From Craterostigma plantagineum (lineage: Eukaryota; Streptophyta; Magnoliopsida; Lamiales; Linderniaceae): DNA of 64,000 nucleotides. The DNA is taken from positions 16,015 to 80,014 of the forward strand of contig JAPQWV010001601.1 of assembly GCA_027422505.1 (NCBI GenBank), read 5' to 3'. Positions 11,605-22,463 of this stretch are shown here, piece by piece; within the stretch, counting starts at the first letter, position 1; the number at the start of each line of letters is the position of its first letter. The notes under the pieces are model-generated. The model was not told the DNA's origin. It did not search any database and saw only the letters and a program-made list of their open reading frames with translations. Both the position numbers and the translations under genes were made by a program.

Positions 11605-12118
11605 ATTCTGAAACCGGATTTTCGAACCGGACCGGAATTTAGTGGTTTAAGGTTTGGTGAAGGTATAAACCGGAATCAAACCGATATAAAACGTTACCCT
11701 ATATTTAATAATATATATTTATGAAGGATGAATCAAATGACATCGAAAATATACATGCTTTCATAACTTTTTTCATAAGAATTTTATAACATATCGAAAT
11801 TGTGTTAGTTAAATTAATAGTATAATAAATCTCAAAAAGTAAATTCATAATAGTGGTCAAAATGAATAAAAGAATATTGGGCTAATAGTTTAATTAAAAA
11901 ATAAAAAGTAACATTAGATAATCGATCAAGTCAAGCCTATTTTCACCTGAAGACTTATACCACTAATCAGTTCCAGTTTTTCATTATATTTACTGGTTTA
12001 GATATATTTGTACAAAGTTTAACATTTGTCTTTTAATTTAAAGAGCACCGGAACCGAACCGGATTTCGACCGATTCAACGATTTCCGGTCGGAATGTCCG
12101 TCGTCGTGAAACCCTGGT
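11605..12118. mobile_element. Degenerate CCGG-rich DNA transposon remnant
   Basis: Repeated accggaac/gaaccgg motifs lie at both ends (11610-11700 and 12045-12115), around an AT-rich centre with no coding. The right end reads gtgaaaccctgg, whose complement resembles the start of the 43029-43459 element (ccagggttttgaaaacc). A hAT-type MITE is the likeliest source, but no target duplication was found. Confidence 0.4.
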
Positions 12119-13133
12119 TCTTTGACGACTGCAAAAAGCAATTTAATACTGCCATCACAACAAATAAATTGAAATAGTAACCACCCTTTACGTGAATTGT
12201 TAAATCACGCATGAAAAAAAGGGGATTTTGTAGTAAAATACCTAATTGAAGTTTCAACTTAGGAATCAGTCCCCCTCACTTCATTTTTTGAATTAGATGC
12301 TGCACTAAGCAAAAATTATATTAACTCCCTCATATTTCTTTATTTTGTTCTAAAGCAATTACATAATCCCTTAAATGATATTACCATAATACCCTCTCTT
12401 TACTCGTAAGATTGGGAGAGAGAATAAGAATTACAATCGCAGAAGCACCATTGAGGAACCATAGAACGGCTCTTCAGTCCATTCCACAAAACCACACCTC
12501 CCGGTCGCCATCCTCGTCGCTATGCCTCGCCGCCACCACGACTTACTGTCTCCTCCCGAGGTATCATCTAGCTTTGAGCGATTGAAGATTCACTACGAGT
12601 ACGTATTTCATTTCCCTCAGTTAGGGTTCGCTTGAATCCATCGTGAATCTCATTCATTTTCTTGGCAAATCATTGATTACACAGCGTGAGATGGTTCATA
12701 CAAAGTGAGATTGGAAGTGTTTGGTGATTTTTTTTTTACTTATACTCCTTTATTGTTCGAACTTGTGTATACTGTTCTTTGGATTTTTATTGGTTAACAT
12801 GTTTTGGATTTTTATTGGTGAACATGTTCCAGCGTGAGATGGTTCTTTGGATTTTTTTCTTTGGATGTTTGAACTTGTGTTTGGATTTTTATCATTGATC
12901 AAAGATTCCTTTATTGTTTGGTGATTATACATCGTGAATATTAATTTTTCCAGAATTTGTATTGAGTTTGACTGGATTTTGAACTTAAGATGTTGATGTC
13001 CATTTCCACGCTGTGTGATAACCGTTTTAGTATTCATTGACTAAGCCATTCTAGCATTATTAGGTTAGTAAATCTGCTGTGGATATTTATGATGAATTTA
13101 TTCATAATTTTCTTCTTTTTTTCCTGAAAAAGA

Positions 13134-13394
13134 ATGAAGAAGTATGAAAATGTTACGGAGGATAGTGATGAGGAAGATGAAGCAATGGGAAAAGCTTTCT
13201 CAAGGTGTTCCCCAACAAAATTTATATCGGTGATAAAGAATTTGCTTCCTATATTGGGGAAAACACAAAAGCAGAAAATAAAATCTTCACCTCTAGCTCC
13301 TTGGTTGGAGATCCCGAAGATTTCTCTAAGCCCTTTAAGAGTTCAAGCAATGCTTAAACGATTTGAAGTAGAGACGTGCATGTTCATTGACTGA
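13134..13394 (+). CDS. Unrecognised 86-codon open frame, possible captured gene fragment
   Basis: The open frame begins MKKYENVTEDSDEEDEAMG and has an acidic N-terminal third followed by a basic segment (LGKTQKQKIKSS). The family is not recognised. It lies inside the presumed Mutator element. Upstream at 12528 is a short ATG frame starting MPRRHHDLLSPPEV, followed by possible splice donors, and leader-like sequence lies between. This is the arrangement expected of a captured exon or a transposase N-terminal relic. There is no evidence of expression. Function is unknown. Confidence 0.3.
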   Translation: MKKYENVTEDSDEEDEAMGKAFSRCSPTKFISVIKNLLPILGKTQKQKIKSSPLAPWLEIPKISLSPLRVQAMLKRFEVETCMFID

Positions 13395-13627
13395 TGCTCA
13401 CTGCTATAGTAATGATTTAGTGCTGTAATGACATGATTTCGTGAAGCCTTTTTCTATGTATTTTGGTTGTTGGATGCTCACTACTTGATTTATCAAACCA
13501 AATACTTACACTCATACAAAAAATACTTTTGAAAGGGGGGGAGATACATTCCACAAATTGTAATTTCAATGAACCATATCAAGTGTCAATGACATGAATC
13601 ACCAAATAACATGAAAATAGTTTTTCT

Positions 13628-15452
13628 CACAGTTCACTTGAAATCCAAAATAAGTACTTAATTTGCGGGTAAAATACCTAACACCAAATCGATACCTTTT
13701 CATCAAATAGCACACATATTAGTTTCATTGATCATCAATAACATACAATTTACTATTTTCTCGCAACTCACTTGAAATCCAAAATAAGTACTTAAATTTG
13801 CGGGTAAAATACCTAAATCGAGTCTCTAAATACTTAATTTAGGAAACAAAATACCACGTTTGGGGCCATAAATACTAGCAGATAGTAGCGTGACATCTAA
13901 CACTAAATCGATACCTTTTCATCAAATACCATACATATTAGTTTCATTGATCATCAATAACATACAATTTACAATTTTCTCCAACTCACTTGAAATCCAA
14001 AATAAGTACTTAATTTTGCGGGTAAAATACTTAAATTGACTCTCTAAATACTTAATTTGGGAAACAAAATACCACGTTTGGGGCAATAAATACTAGTAAA
14101 TAGTAGCGTGACATCTAACACTAAATCGATACCTTTTCATCAAATAGCACACATATTAGTTTCATTGATCATCAATAACATACAATTTTCTATTTTCTCG
14201 CAACACGCTTGAAATCCAAAATAAGTACTTAAATTTGCGGGTAAAATACGTAAATCGAGTCTCTAAATACTTAATTCGGGAAACAAACGTTGGAGCCATA
14301 AATACTAGAAGATAGTAGAGTGACATCTAACACTAAATCGATACCTTTTCATCAAATACCACACATATTAGTTTCATTGATCATCAATAACATACAATTT
14401 ACAATTTTCTCCAACTCACTTGAAATCCAAAATAAGTACTTCAATTTGCGGGTAACATACCTAAATTGAGTATCTAAATACTTAATTTGGGAAACAAATA
14501 CCACGTTTGGGGCAATAAATACTAGCAGATAGTAGCGTGGCATCTAACACTAAATCGATACCTTAGCACACATATTAGTTTCATTGATCATCAATAACAT
14601 ACAATTTACTATTTTCTCGCACTCACTTGAATCCAAAATAGTACTTAATTTTGCGGGTAAAATACCTAAATCGGGACTCTAAATACTTAATTTGGGAAAC
14701 AAAATACCACGTTTGGGCAACAATACTAGCAGATAGTAGCGTGACATCTAACACTAAATCGATCATCAAATACCACACATATTATTTTCATTGATCATCA
14801 ATAATATACAATTTACTATTTTCTCCAACTCAGTTGAAATCCAAAATAAGTACTTAATTTGCGGGCAAAATACCTAAATCGAGTCTCTAAATACTTAATT
14901 TGGGAAACAAAATACCACGTTTGGGGCAATAATACTAGCAGATAGTAGCATGACATCTAACACTAAATCGATACCTTTTCATCAAATACCACACATATTA
15001 GTTTCATTGATCATCAATAACATACAATTTACAATTTTCTCCAACTCACTTGGAATCCAAAATAAGTACCGAAATTTGCGTGTAAAATACCTAAATCGAG
15101 TCTCTAAATACTTAATTTGGGAAACAAAATACCACGTTTGGGGCAATAAATACTAGCAGATAGTTGCGTGATACCTAACACTAAATCGATACCTTTTCAT
15201 CAAATACCACACATATTAGTTTCATTGATCATCAATAACATACAATTTACTATTTTCTCGCAACTCACTTGGAATCCAAAATAAGTACTTAAATTTGCGG
15301 GTAAAATACCTAAATCGAGTCTCTAAATACTTAATTTGGAAACAAAATACACGTTTGGGGCAATAAATACAAGCAGATAGTAGCGTGACATCTAACACTA
15401 AATCGATACCTTTTCATCAAATATAACACATATTAGTTTCATTGATCATCAA
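13628..15452. repeat. Satellite-like tandem array 1, about 9 units of 204-219 bp
   Basis: The marker aaatcgataccttttcatca or a close variant recurs at about 13686, 13905, 14123, 14334, 14551, 14755, 14963, 15182 and 15398. Units contain gcgggtaaaatacctaaatc, taccacgtttggggc and tttcattgatcatcaataac. Copies differ by small indels and substitutions. There is no sustained coding. The array ends at a gatcatcaata junction where array 2 starts. Confidence 0.92.
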
Positions 15453-16068
15453 TAAATATGAGTATTTTAGGTCTAAAATTAAGTACTTGTTGCCCTAATT
15501 TAAGTATTCTAACGATGAATTCAAGTATCAGACTTACAACGAAAGTAAAGATGGGGAAAACCTCTTTTCTTGGTGTTTTTGGTGATCAATGTCCTCATTA
15601 GTTAGGATGTTTGATTAAAAGCTAACATTTTAGTGTGAGATGATTCGTCCCAATTCGCAGGTATTTTTCGCATAAATATGAGTATTTTTGGTCTAAAATT
15701 AAGTACTTGTTGCCCTAATTTAAGTATTATAATGATGAATTCAAGTATCCGACTTACAACGGAAGTAAAGATGGGAAAAACTTCTTTTCTTGGTGTTTGT
15801 GATGATCAATGTTCTTATTAGTTAGGACGTTTGATTAAAAGATAACATTTTAGTGTTAGATGATTCGTCCCAATTCGCAGGTATTTTCCTCATAAATATG
15901 AGTATTTCGGTCTAAAATTAAGTACTTGCTGCCCTAATTTAAGTATTTTGTCGATGAATTCAAGTATTCGACTTACAACGAAAGTAAAGATGGGAAAAAC
16001 TTCTTTTCTTGGTATTTGTGATGATCAATGTTCTTATTAGTTAGGACGTTTGATTTTAAGATAACATT
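15453..16068. repeat. Satellite-like tandem array 2, three units of about 219 bp
   Basis: A different unit, containing tctaaaattaagtacttg, gacttacaacg and gtcccaattcgcaggtattt, starts near 15455, 15675 and 15894. It shares the period of array 1 (about 219 bp) but not its sequence apart from short tacttaa-type words. The block gattcatacaaaaaatactt, with its gagatacatt flank, occurs before array 1 (about 13510-13550) and after array 2 (about 16270-16315) in direct orientation, bracketing the pair. Confidence 0.9.
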
Positions 16069-16379
16069 TTCGAGATCGTGAATCGAGTCGACCAAGTGGC
16101 GTACAAAAATTGTTGTTTTAGTCAACCATATTAAGTGTTAATGAAATGAATCACCAAGAACATGAAAAAACTAGTTTTTTCTACTTGCCCTGCATAATCT
16201 GTCGAATACCTGAATTCGAACATAAAATACTTAAGTTGTGAACAAAAATACTGGATTATCATATAAAATACTGATTCATACAAAAAATACTTTTGAAAGA
16301 GGGCGAGATACATTACACAAAAATTGTTTCAAAATATACTTAATTCAGATACCTTCAACAGCTTATTGTGCGAGTCTTT

Positions 16380-16455
16380 CAAGCTCGTACCGGGTTTTTT
16401 CCCCCACTCTAAGTTTGGAGTGGGTTTTCCCGTAAATCTTGTGTCATCTGTTTTA
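16380..16455 (+). repeat. LTR-like scrap
   Basis: The words taccgggttttttccccc and gtgggttttcccgtaaatct, followed by tgtgtc, resemble the R/U5 region common in plant Copia LTRs. No partner LTR or internal region is present. Kept as a weak remnant call. Confidence 0.3.
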
Positions 16456-17009
16456 TTCGTTCTTGTTGGTGTGAGATTCAGTGAGGCAAACACGAGACCT
16501 TTATGTCCGGGGCCAAACTTTACCAAACAGGCCAAGTACGTTGGGTTTGGGGCGGCGAAATGATCTCTCGACGCGTATTTCCGCACGCAAGCATAAGAAA
16601 GTGAAAGGCTGAGTAGCAAGGCTTTAGGCCGAGCCAAGGTCTCGAACCTTGATTTAGACGCGAAAAATTCTAAGTTAAAAAGGGTTGTGACAAAGTTGGT
16701 AGCAAATTTCGACTTCAAATACCTAAGTTTGGTAACAAAATACCGATTGTCGTTCCACAAAAACTTAAACATGGTAATAAAATACCAATTGTCATTCCAA
16801 CAATACATGCAAATGTGTGGCCGTATACAGTACGATTTAACAACCAAAGCATGTTAACCAATATACAGACTTTCAAAAACCAGTAGTTACACCAGCATAA
16901 AGTTCCTGCACAAGTTAGACAAAATATACTCTCCATAGTTGACAAATCAGACAAATAATGTCAGCCAACATGATCCTGTAGCAAACCATTTAATTTAGAT
17001 CTTTATTGC

Positions 17010-17120
17010 ACTGGTTCTTTGCACGATCGTCTATTATGCCCCCGCCGGTTACATCGCCCACTCTTCATCACACGTTTCGATGCTCCACTTCCATTAGTGC
17101 AGTTTCTGAAGCATAATCAA
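17010..17120 (-). pseudogene. CCHC-like knuckle remnant of a MULE/FAR1-type transposase
   Basis: Read leftwards, one frame gives a basic stretch followed by RCNRRGHNRRSCKEP. It resembles the C-terminal zinc knuckle of Mutator transposases and FAR1-type proteins (C-x2-C-x4-H-x4-C) with the second Cys lost. It is the only transposase-like trace in the presumed 12.2-17.65 kb element and lies where a transposase 3' end could sit. The signal is short, so this is tentative. Confidence 0.35.
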
Positions 17121-17799
17121 AGGTATTCAGCAAAGAAAACCACAAGAACTCTAAACCAATACATATTAATCCTCAAAAGACTTTACAGAAAAAAACAATA
17201 AACAATATAATCAAAACATTCAGTCAGATTGCAAAACTCTCGTTATTTTTCGCTACACCTATAATAACCGATGACCAACACGACGAGGCACAAAAATGCA
17301 GATTTAGGTGCAAATGAAAAAAAATACCGAAAAGAACCTGTCCTGCCTTGGTTATTTCGGTGGTTGGAACAGCTATTTTTGCTCTTTGTGCTAGGCGATT
17401 GCGAACCGATAGATGACGACACTGATGAAGGATGTTGCTGTTCTGTAAGGCAAAATGAAGGTTTCTCTTAGTTTGTATTTTCTTTTTCTTTTTTTTTTAT
17501 TTGGGAAAGTAAAGGGTATTATTGTAAGTTATCATATTAGGTAGTTAAAAGAAAATTTGCCTAGTGGCAGGGGCGATTCACAAAATGAATTTGGAAGGAA
17601 ATGAGGACTAAGTACAATATGTGTTTAGGCATTTTTCTCTAAATTACTCAAAAACAAAGGTCTTATACCCATAACAAAATGTACAACTCTCAGTCACCAA
17701 TTACGATTTTATTAAAAATATCGATTCATAGGATCATCCGACATAAAGGCCAATTCAATATAGCATTATATTTTCTGAATTTATTGTTTAACCGTCAAC

Positions 17800-18544
17800 T
17801 ACGGTTGCAAAAGAATCAAACTTTTTTATTCGATTTGCGATTCGATTTGGAATTTTAATATTCGAATTCGAATATCGAATACGAATACAAATACTTTTTT
17901 CGGTTTGAATAGTTACCGAATACGAATATATCGGTATTGTATTCGTATAGTTATCGAATATTCGATTCGATTTAATTATATGATGCAGAATAAATATTAG
18001 ATATACATAAATACTAGTTAGGCCCACTACGTATTAGGCCCAATGATAATTTTCTTACATGGTCCATCTTCGTGTAGAATAATATATTATATATACATAA
18101 ATAATAGGTATGCCCACTTCGTATTAACGGGTGTTTTATAAAAAAAATAAAAAAAAATCGAATATTCGAATATTCGCGAATCGTTTCGAATATACTCCCT
18201 CCGTGCCAAACCATTTTATACGTTTTACTAAATCGAACGTCCCACATCTTTGTACATTTCTTTATTTAGCAAAAAAACTATCACAAACAATCAATATAAT
18301 AATATTAAATATTCTTAAAAACGTGTCAAAATATACTTTTTATCTTTTAATTGTACTATATTATTAAAGTATTCAGTTTCTTAATTCTCGTGCCAACTCT
18401 CAAATGTCTATAAAGGTTTGGGACAGAGGGAGTATTGATTACATGATTCGTATACGAATCGAATACCGAAAACAAATATCAGATAAAAATAACGAATACG
18501 AATAAAAAATGCAAATATTCGGTTTGGTTCGTTGTGCAACCCTA
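17800..18544. mobile_element. Non-autonomous hAT element with 8-bp target duplication
   Basis: Terminal inverted repeats TACGGTTGCA (left) and TAGGGTTGCA (complement of the right end) are flanked by an exact 8-bp duplication ccgtcaac at 17792-17799 and 18545-18552. Eight-base duplication and TAGGGTTGCA-like ends are diagnostic of hAT. The interior repeats ttcgaat/cgaata words in inverted orientation and contains the Stowaway copy at 18195-18432. No transposase. Confidence 0.87.
18195..18432. mobile_element. Stowaway-like MITE nested in the hAT element
   Basis: Starts CTCCCTCCGTGCCAAACC and ends GGTTTGGGACAGAGGGAG, between TA dinucleotides (18193-18194 and 18433-18434). Its interior matches, in reverse, the copies at 22685 and 45886 (acacgtctttta and tgtgatag words). 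Confidence 0.85.
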
Positions 18545-18832
18545 CCGTCAACGAGGATAGGCTCTCCTCTCCAATCCCGTGTAATGACTAACTCTTACGC
18601 CAGTATAGGGTTGAATTGAAACCTGAAAATTACTTATCGCCTATTCTATTATTGTTGGTATTTACGAATGGATTATTGAATGATAAATCAGAAAATAAAT
18701 CAAAATACTATTCCTTGACATCGTATATCTCCACAAAAAAAAGGACCACCTCGAAATAAAATCATAACTAATCAAAAAAAACACCCACTAAATTAGCAAC
18801 TAAATACTCCATTAAAAAAAGGAGAGTGTCAA

Positions 18833-19183
18833 TCAAGCCTTGAAACACAAGAACTGACGGTGGTGGTGGTGATGGCGGCTGAGGCTTTCATCGCGGCGGT
18901 GGTGGTGGTGGTGCGCCGTCGCCGTTTCTTTCTCAATCAAATCGGTGACGTGGCAAAATTCGGCCACGTGGCAAGGGATGTTAATAGGACCCTCTTCGTA
19001 GGCGAATCCATACTCTTCCTCGGCCTCTTTTAGGAGATTTGTAAACAAAGAGTGATTAACGTACGCCAAAGGGATGACAAACTTCCGATGCTCTGCCCCC
19101 ACCGTGACTGCCACGCGTCCCCTCGGAATATTCTGTTTCCCGGCGGCGCCGCCGACTCCGTGGTGGTGGTTCGCCGTTTTCAT
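18833..19183 (-). CDS. SAUR-family auxin-responsive protein (SAUR32-like), His-rich tail
   Basis: Single-exon, 116-residue small auxin-up RNA protein. Family members inhibit PP2C.D phosphatases and so favour plasma-membrane H+-ATPase activity and cell expansion. The SAUR domain spans about residues 20-85: RGRVAVTVG, FVIPLAYVNHSLF, AEEEYGF and INIPCHVAEF. The IPCHV and AEEEYGF forms resemble the SAUR32 subgroup. Unusual features are a His/Gly-rich N-terminus (NHHHGVGGAAG) and a C-terminal tail with two runs of five histidines, followed by RQFLCFKA. Lack of introns and the ATG at 19183 fit the family. The plus-strand frame over the same DNA is a shadow. Confidence 0.93.
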   Translation of the reverse strand: MKTANHHHGVGGAAGKQNIPRGRVAVTVGAEHRKFVIPLAYVNHSLFTNLLKEAEEEYGFAYEEGPINIPCHVAEFCHVTDLIEKETATAHHHHHRRDESLSRHHHHHRQFLCFKA

Positions 19184-19276
19184 GGCTCCGGCGAGTGTGT
19201 GTTATGTTTACGAAGAGAGAATAGAAAGGGCCAAGGATTAAAAGATGAGATGGCTGTTATCTTGAAGAGGTTATAG

Positions 19277-20880
19277 CTCATAGTAATAATAGGAGATCGC
19301 TATGCATAATATGTGATAGGTCGGCCAATAGAAGATTGGATTTTATTGAATTTTCAAGAATTAATATGGGAAATTTAAAACGAAGGGTTTGTATTTGTAA
19401 TAGATGGGAAGTCGCGAACATGGCGGCGTGATAATGGTGCGAATTGTTATTATCTAAAGCGTTTTATTTAACTTTATTTGTAAGGGCGTGATTTACAAGT
19501 CAAAAGGGCATATAAATGATGAAATCATTAGGCCTTTTGGTTCTTCGTCATCGTTTGCACGTTTGATAATAATTCATTAGTTAGTAATCATTCATTCAAA
19601 AATCGACATTGATGAAAACAATCGAATTAGTTGACTTATTCCATTTGACCGAGTGGATAGAGTTGTTAACCGCTCTAGCAAGAAGGGGAAAAGCATCTGT
19701 TCAAATGAATACATTGCACTTTGACGGTCTATTTCTTTTTGATCCCTGACCCAAGGGTTTGAGATTTACTGTGATGATTAATGTGAGTTAATGCAGTTCG
19801 ATAAGGAAATAATTAAAATATTTGTTATTCATTTTCGTTTCATATTTAACAGCTTAGGAGGTTTGAGATATAATAGGAGATACCGTTGGAGATTAATCTG
19901 CAAACATAAAATACATAATAAGTAGCAAAAAAATGATAATCAAGAGGGGCCTTTAATATAACTGCGTTAATAACATGTAAATTGTGAAAGATTCGATTTT
20001 ACACACGATTTGAACGATGTTTTGAGTCACTTTTTGAGTTATTGAATACACTATGATTCTTTGACCACGTGATGTTTCGAAATTAATTTTGAAGAAGACG
20101 GCTCAAATTGTAATGCATCCAATAAGCTATAACGTTTTGTTAATATATATTACAAAAGAGCACTTGAGATTGTCATCTCAAAACTCATTTTCAAACGCAA
20201 ACTCATTCCGAAACTCAAAATGCAGTAATTTTCTCCAACCATTAAACTCATTCACAAATTCAAAAGAATATATTTGCAATATCATCAACTTTTATATTTT
20301 TTAATACGACTCACATATGTTACAGCTTTTCAATGTTACCCGAAGAAATAAATAAATAGATTTTCTTAGACTAAATTTTTAACAAATAGTTTAAATATTT
20401 TATTTACAATTTCGAACATTATTAATGTGGTACATTAAGAAAAATTGCGCGCGATAGCAGTAAAGCTTAGACATTTGTAAGTGTCTAATTAAATTAAATA
20501 ATTAAAAAAGGCTAATTCTAGTAATTTATGTAATAAAAACTAAGTACTAAATTTAGTTTGTGTTGCTTTGTGAGAGATAAAAACTTATGCGCTAGTGTCA
20601 AATGAAGACCCATCTATGCGTATATTGGAGAGAGAAATGACATAAAACTCATTTTTGATATGCGTTTGAGTGCTGATTGGATATTTGCATCTGATTATTG
20701 ATATTGGTCGGAGATGAGTGTCAATTGCCCATTTTCCCCCAAATAAATAGGGAGAAATTTCTCCTCATCGTTCCATGAAAAATTGTCGGGGTCTTATCCT
20801 CAAAGAAGAATCCTCGCTTTTAATGTACAATATTTTTCAATACAAAACGTTGGACAAAATTAACATAAAAAAGGGCATAA
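19277..20880. other. Intergenic region, no gene recognised
   Basis: AT-rich DNA between the SAUR promoter and the cytochrome b5 3' end. The only structured piece is a degenerate tRNA-like stretch near 19650-19720 (gaccgagtggatagagttg, then gttcaaatg), too poor to call a tRNA and perhaps a SINE scrap. No protein family is seen in the short open frames. Confidence 0.6.
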
Positions 20881-21098
20881 TATTCAGATTAAGCCTCTGC
20901 TAAGTTGATTCATACCATGGAACTATGAGCAGAACTGAATTTCGAAGCATATCACAGATCATAAAAGGAGAAACTGTTTGACTGATCCAACTCCATTACA
21001 TAAAAAGAAAAGATAGGAAAAAGAAACACATACTATGATTATATCAATGACCAGTGACCAAAATTTTCCCATTCTTTTTTACCTGGAAAACAGATCAA

Positions 21099-22219
21099 TC
21101 AATCCACTTTGGTGTAGGCTCGGACAGCAAGGGCCAAGCCCAAGATAGCGATAGGCACGACGAACTGCAAGATTTTAATCACAAACTCGGTAGTCTTGTC
21201 GTGATTGTAGACAGCTTGCTGAGGAGGGACATAAGCTCGCCTGATAGGCACCGTTGACATGTCGATCTCCCCTATCAAGTATTGGCCCATCATGTCCCTC
21301 GCCGTGTCGCTGTGCCCAACATCTTCGAAGTCGGCGGTGGCATCTTTGCCTACAAAGAGTAAACATCGTATGAAAGTTTACGGTATCGTTTGGCTGTTAC
21401 GGGTCGAATTATTTCTTTTTGAAGGGTTTATTACCAGTTGCTGATAACAGAACTTCGTCTCCTCCGGGGTGGTCGTCCATGAACGGGGTTACGTTGTAAA
21501 CCTGAAAAAATATAAAGGAACGATGTTTGCTTATTACAACAATCGAGGAGAAACGATCATTTCAGGTCACAATGATAAGCAGCAACTGAGGGCCAGGTGT
21601 AGTAACATTATCACAAGACATAAGGTAATTTGCCTAATTTTTAGTTATTAAGTAGATAAATTGGTCATCAAGCTGTAAAATTATCCTTTAGATGTGATCA
21701 AAAGAAGGAAAGGCAAAAGATGGCATCGCTGAGCCAGCTCTTAATCTGGAATTTTTACATAAAAAATCACATACACACATACGAACAAACATATGATGCA
21801 TCTATCTCCTTTTTTAGGAGTTTTTTTTTCTACCGATGGAGTCAATTTCTAGTCCATGAGCAGCAATTAAGATCTGATTCTACGATTCACTCAGATCAAT
21901 TCAGGTTAAATTTAAGAGTAAGAAAAGAAATTGCATATCAGCTAATAGCAAAGACAGAAGCAATTGACTCGTAAAAATCACTTTAGCTACACATTCATCG
22001 ATCAGTCAACAATAGAGCTCAGCCACTGTATAATCTACAAATCATACAGAAAGAGGTTATTAAAAGTTCCTTTTCCGACAGGTAAAAACATGAATTGACT
22101 CATCCGCAAAACAAACTAAGGAAGTAATTAACCTTTCCATTGATTATGATCCAACAATCCTTGGTCTTATTATGCTTCGAAACCTCCTCAAACGTGTGAA
22201 CCTTCGGATCTGCAACCAT
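21099..22219 (-). CDS. Tail-anchored microsomal cytochrome b5
   Basis: Small haem protein of the cytosolic face of the ER that passes electrons to desaturases, hydroxylases and P450s. Three exons (22133-22219, 21435-21501, 21349-21099) join with GT-AG introns to 134 residues, the usual length. The haem-binding core includes DCWIIINGK, the axial His of HPGG (about residue 40) and the second axial His in EDVGHSD (about residue 64). A hydrophobic tail anchor (about residues 107-126, ILQFVVPIAILGLALAV) ends in a short luminal RAYTKVD. The ATG at 22219 gives MVADPKVHTF. Frame continuing upstream would add atypical residues, so it was not used. No frame defects. Confidence 0.95.
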
Positions 22220-22327
22220 CTTTTCCGAACCTTTTTTCCCCAAAACGAAGAGAAGACGAAAATGATCGAAATCTATACACCGAATCTTTTCACCCAACTA
22301 ACCTATAGAAAGGAGAACACGCAAGCT

Positions 22328-22340
22328 CCATTTATAACTG
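22328..22340 (-). promoter_or_regulatory. TATA-like box of the cytochrome b5 gene
   Basis: On the minus strand CAGTTATAAATGG lies about 110 bp upstream of the ATG at 22219. That fits a leader of about 80 bases if transcription starts some 30 bp downstream. Inferred from sequence only. Confidence 0.45.
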
Positions 22341-22463
22341 AATGAACGTACGATGTGCATCGTGATTGTCAATTAGGTCCCTCGTTTTTCAAAATTATTT
22401 CACTGTGGACCTTCATAGTCTAAATGGCCCCAAATTATTTCGTTTGTGATGACTGATGAGCTA

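Larger units (their letters stand above)
12228..17650. mobile_element. Decayed Mutator-like element carrying satellite arrays
   Basis: The flanks show diverged inverted similarity. The left arm around 12238-12415 contains aaatacctaattg and accataataccctctcttta. The complement of the right arm around 17470-17650 contains aaatgcctaaacac and acaataataccctttacttt. A minus-strand CCHC-like knuckle of the MULE/FAR1 type lies just inside the right arm (17010-17120). Between the arms are a possible gene fragment (12528-13394), two tandem arrays (13628-16068) and an LTR-like scrap. No exact target duplication was found, so the ends are approximate and the single-element interpretation is an inference. 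Confidence 0.45.

Noticed and set aside
13628..16068. CRISPR-like array
   Set aside because: Units of ~219 bp with full-length homology are satellite-like tandem repeats, with no short repeat/unique spacer pattern, in a plant nuclear context.
19650..19720. tRNA gene
   Set aside because: A- and B-box-like words are present, but no acceptor stem or cloverleaf can be drawn. At most a decayed SINE.
22220..22297. N-terminal extension of cytochrome b5
   Set aside because: The frame is open upstream of the ATG at 22219, but the added residues are not family-like and the normal b5 start fits.
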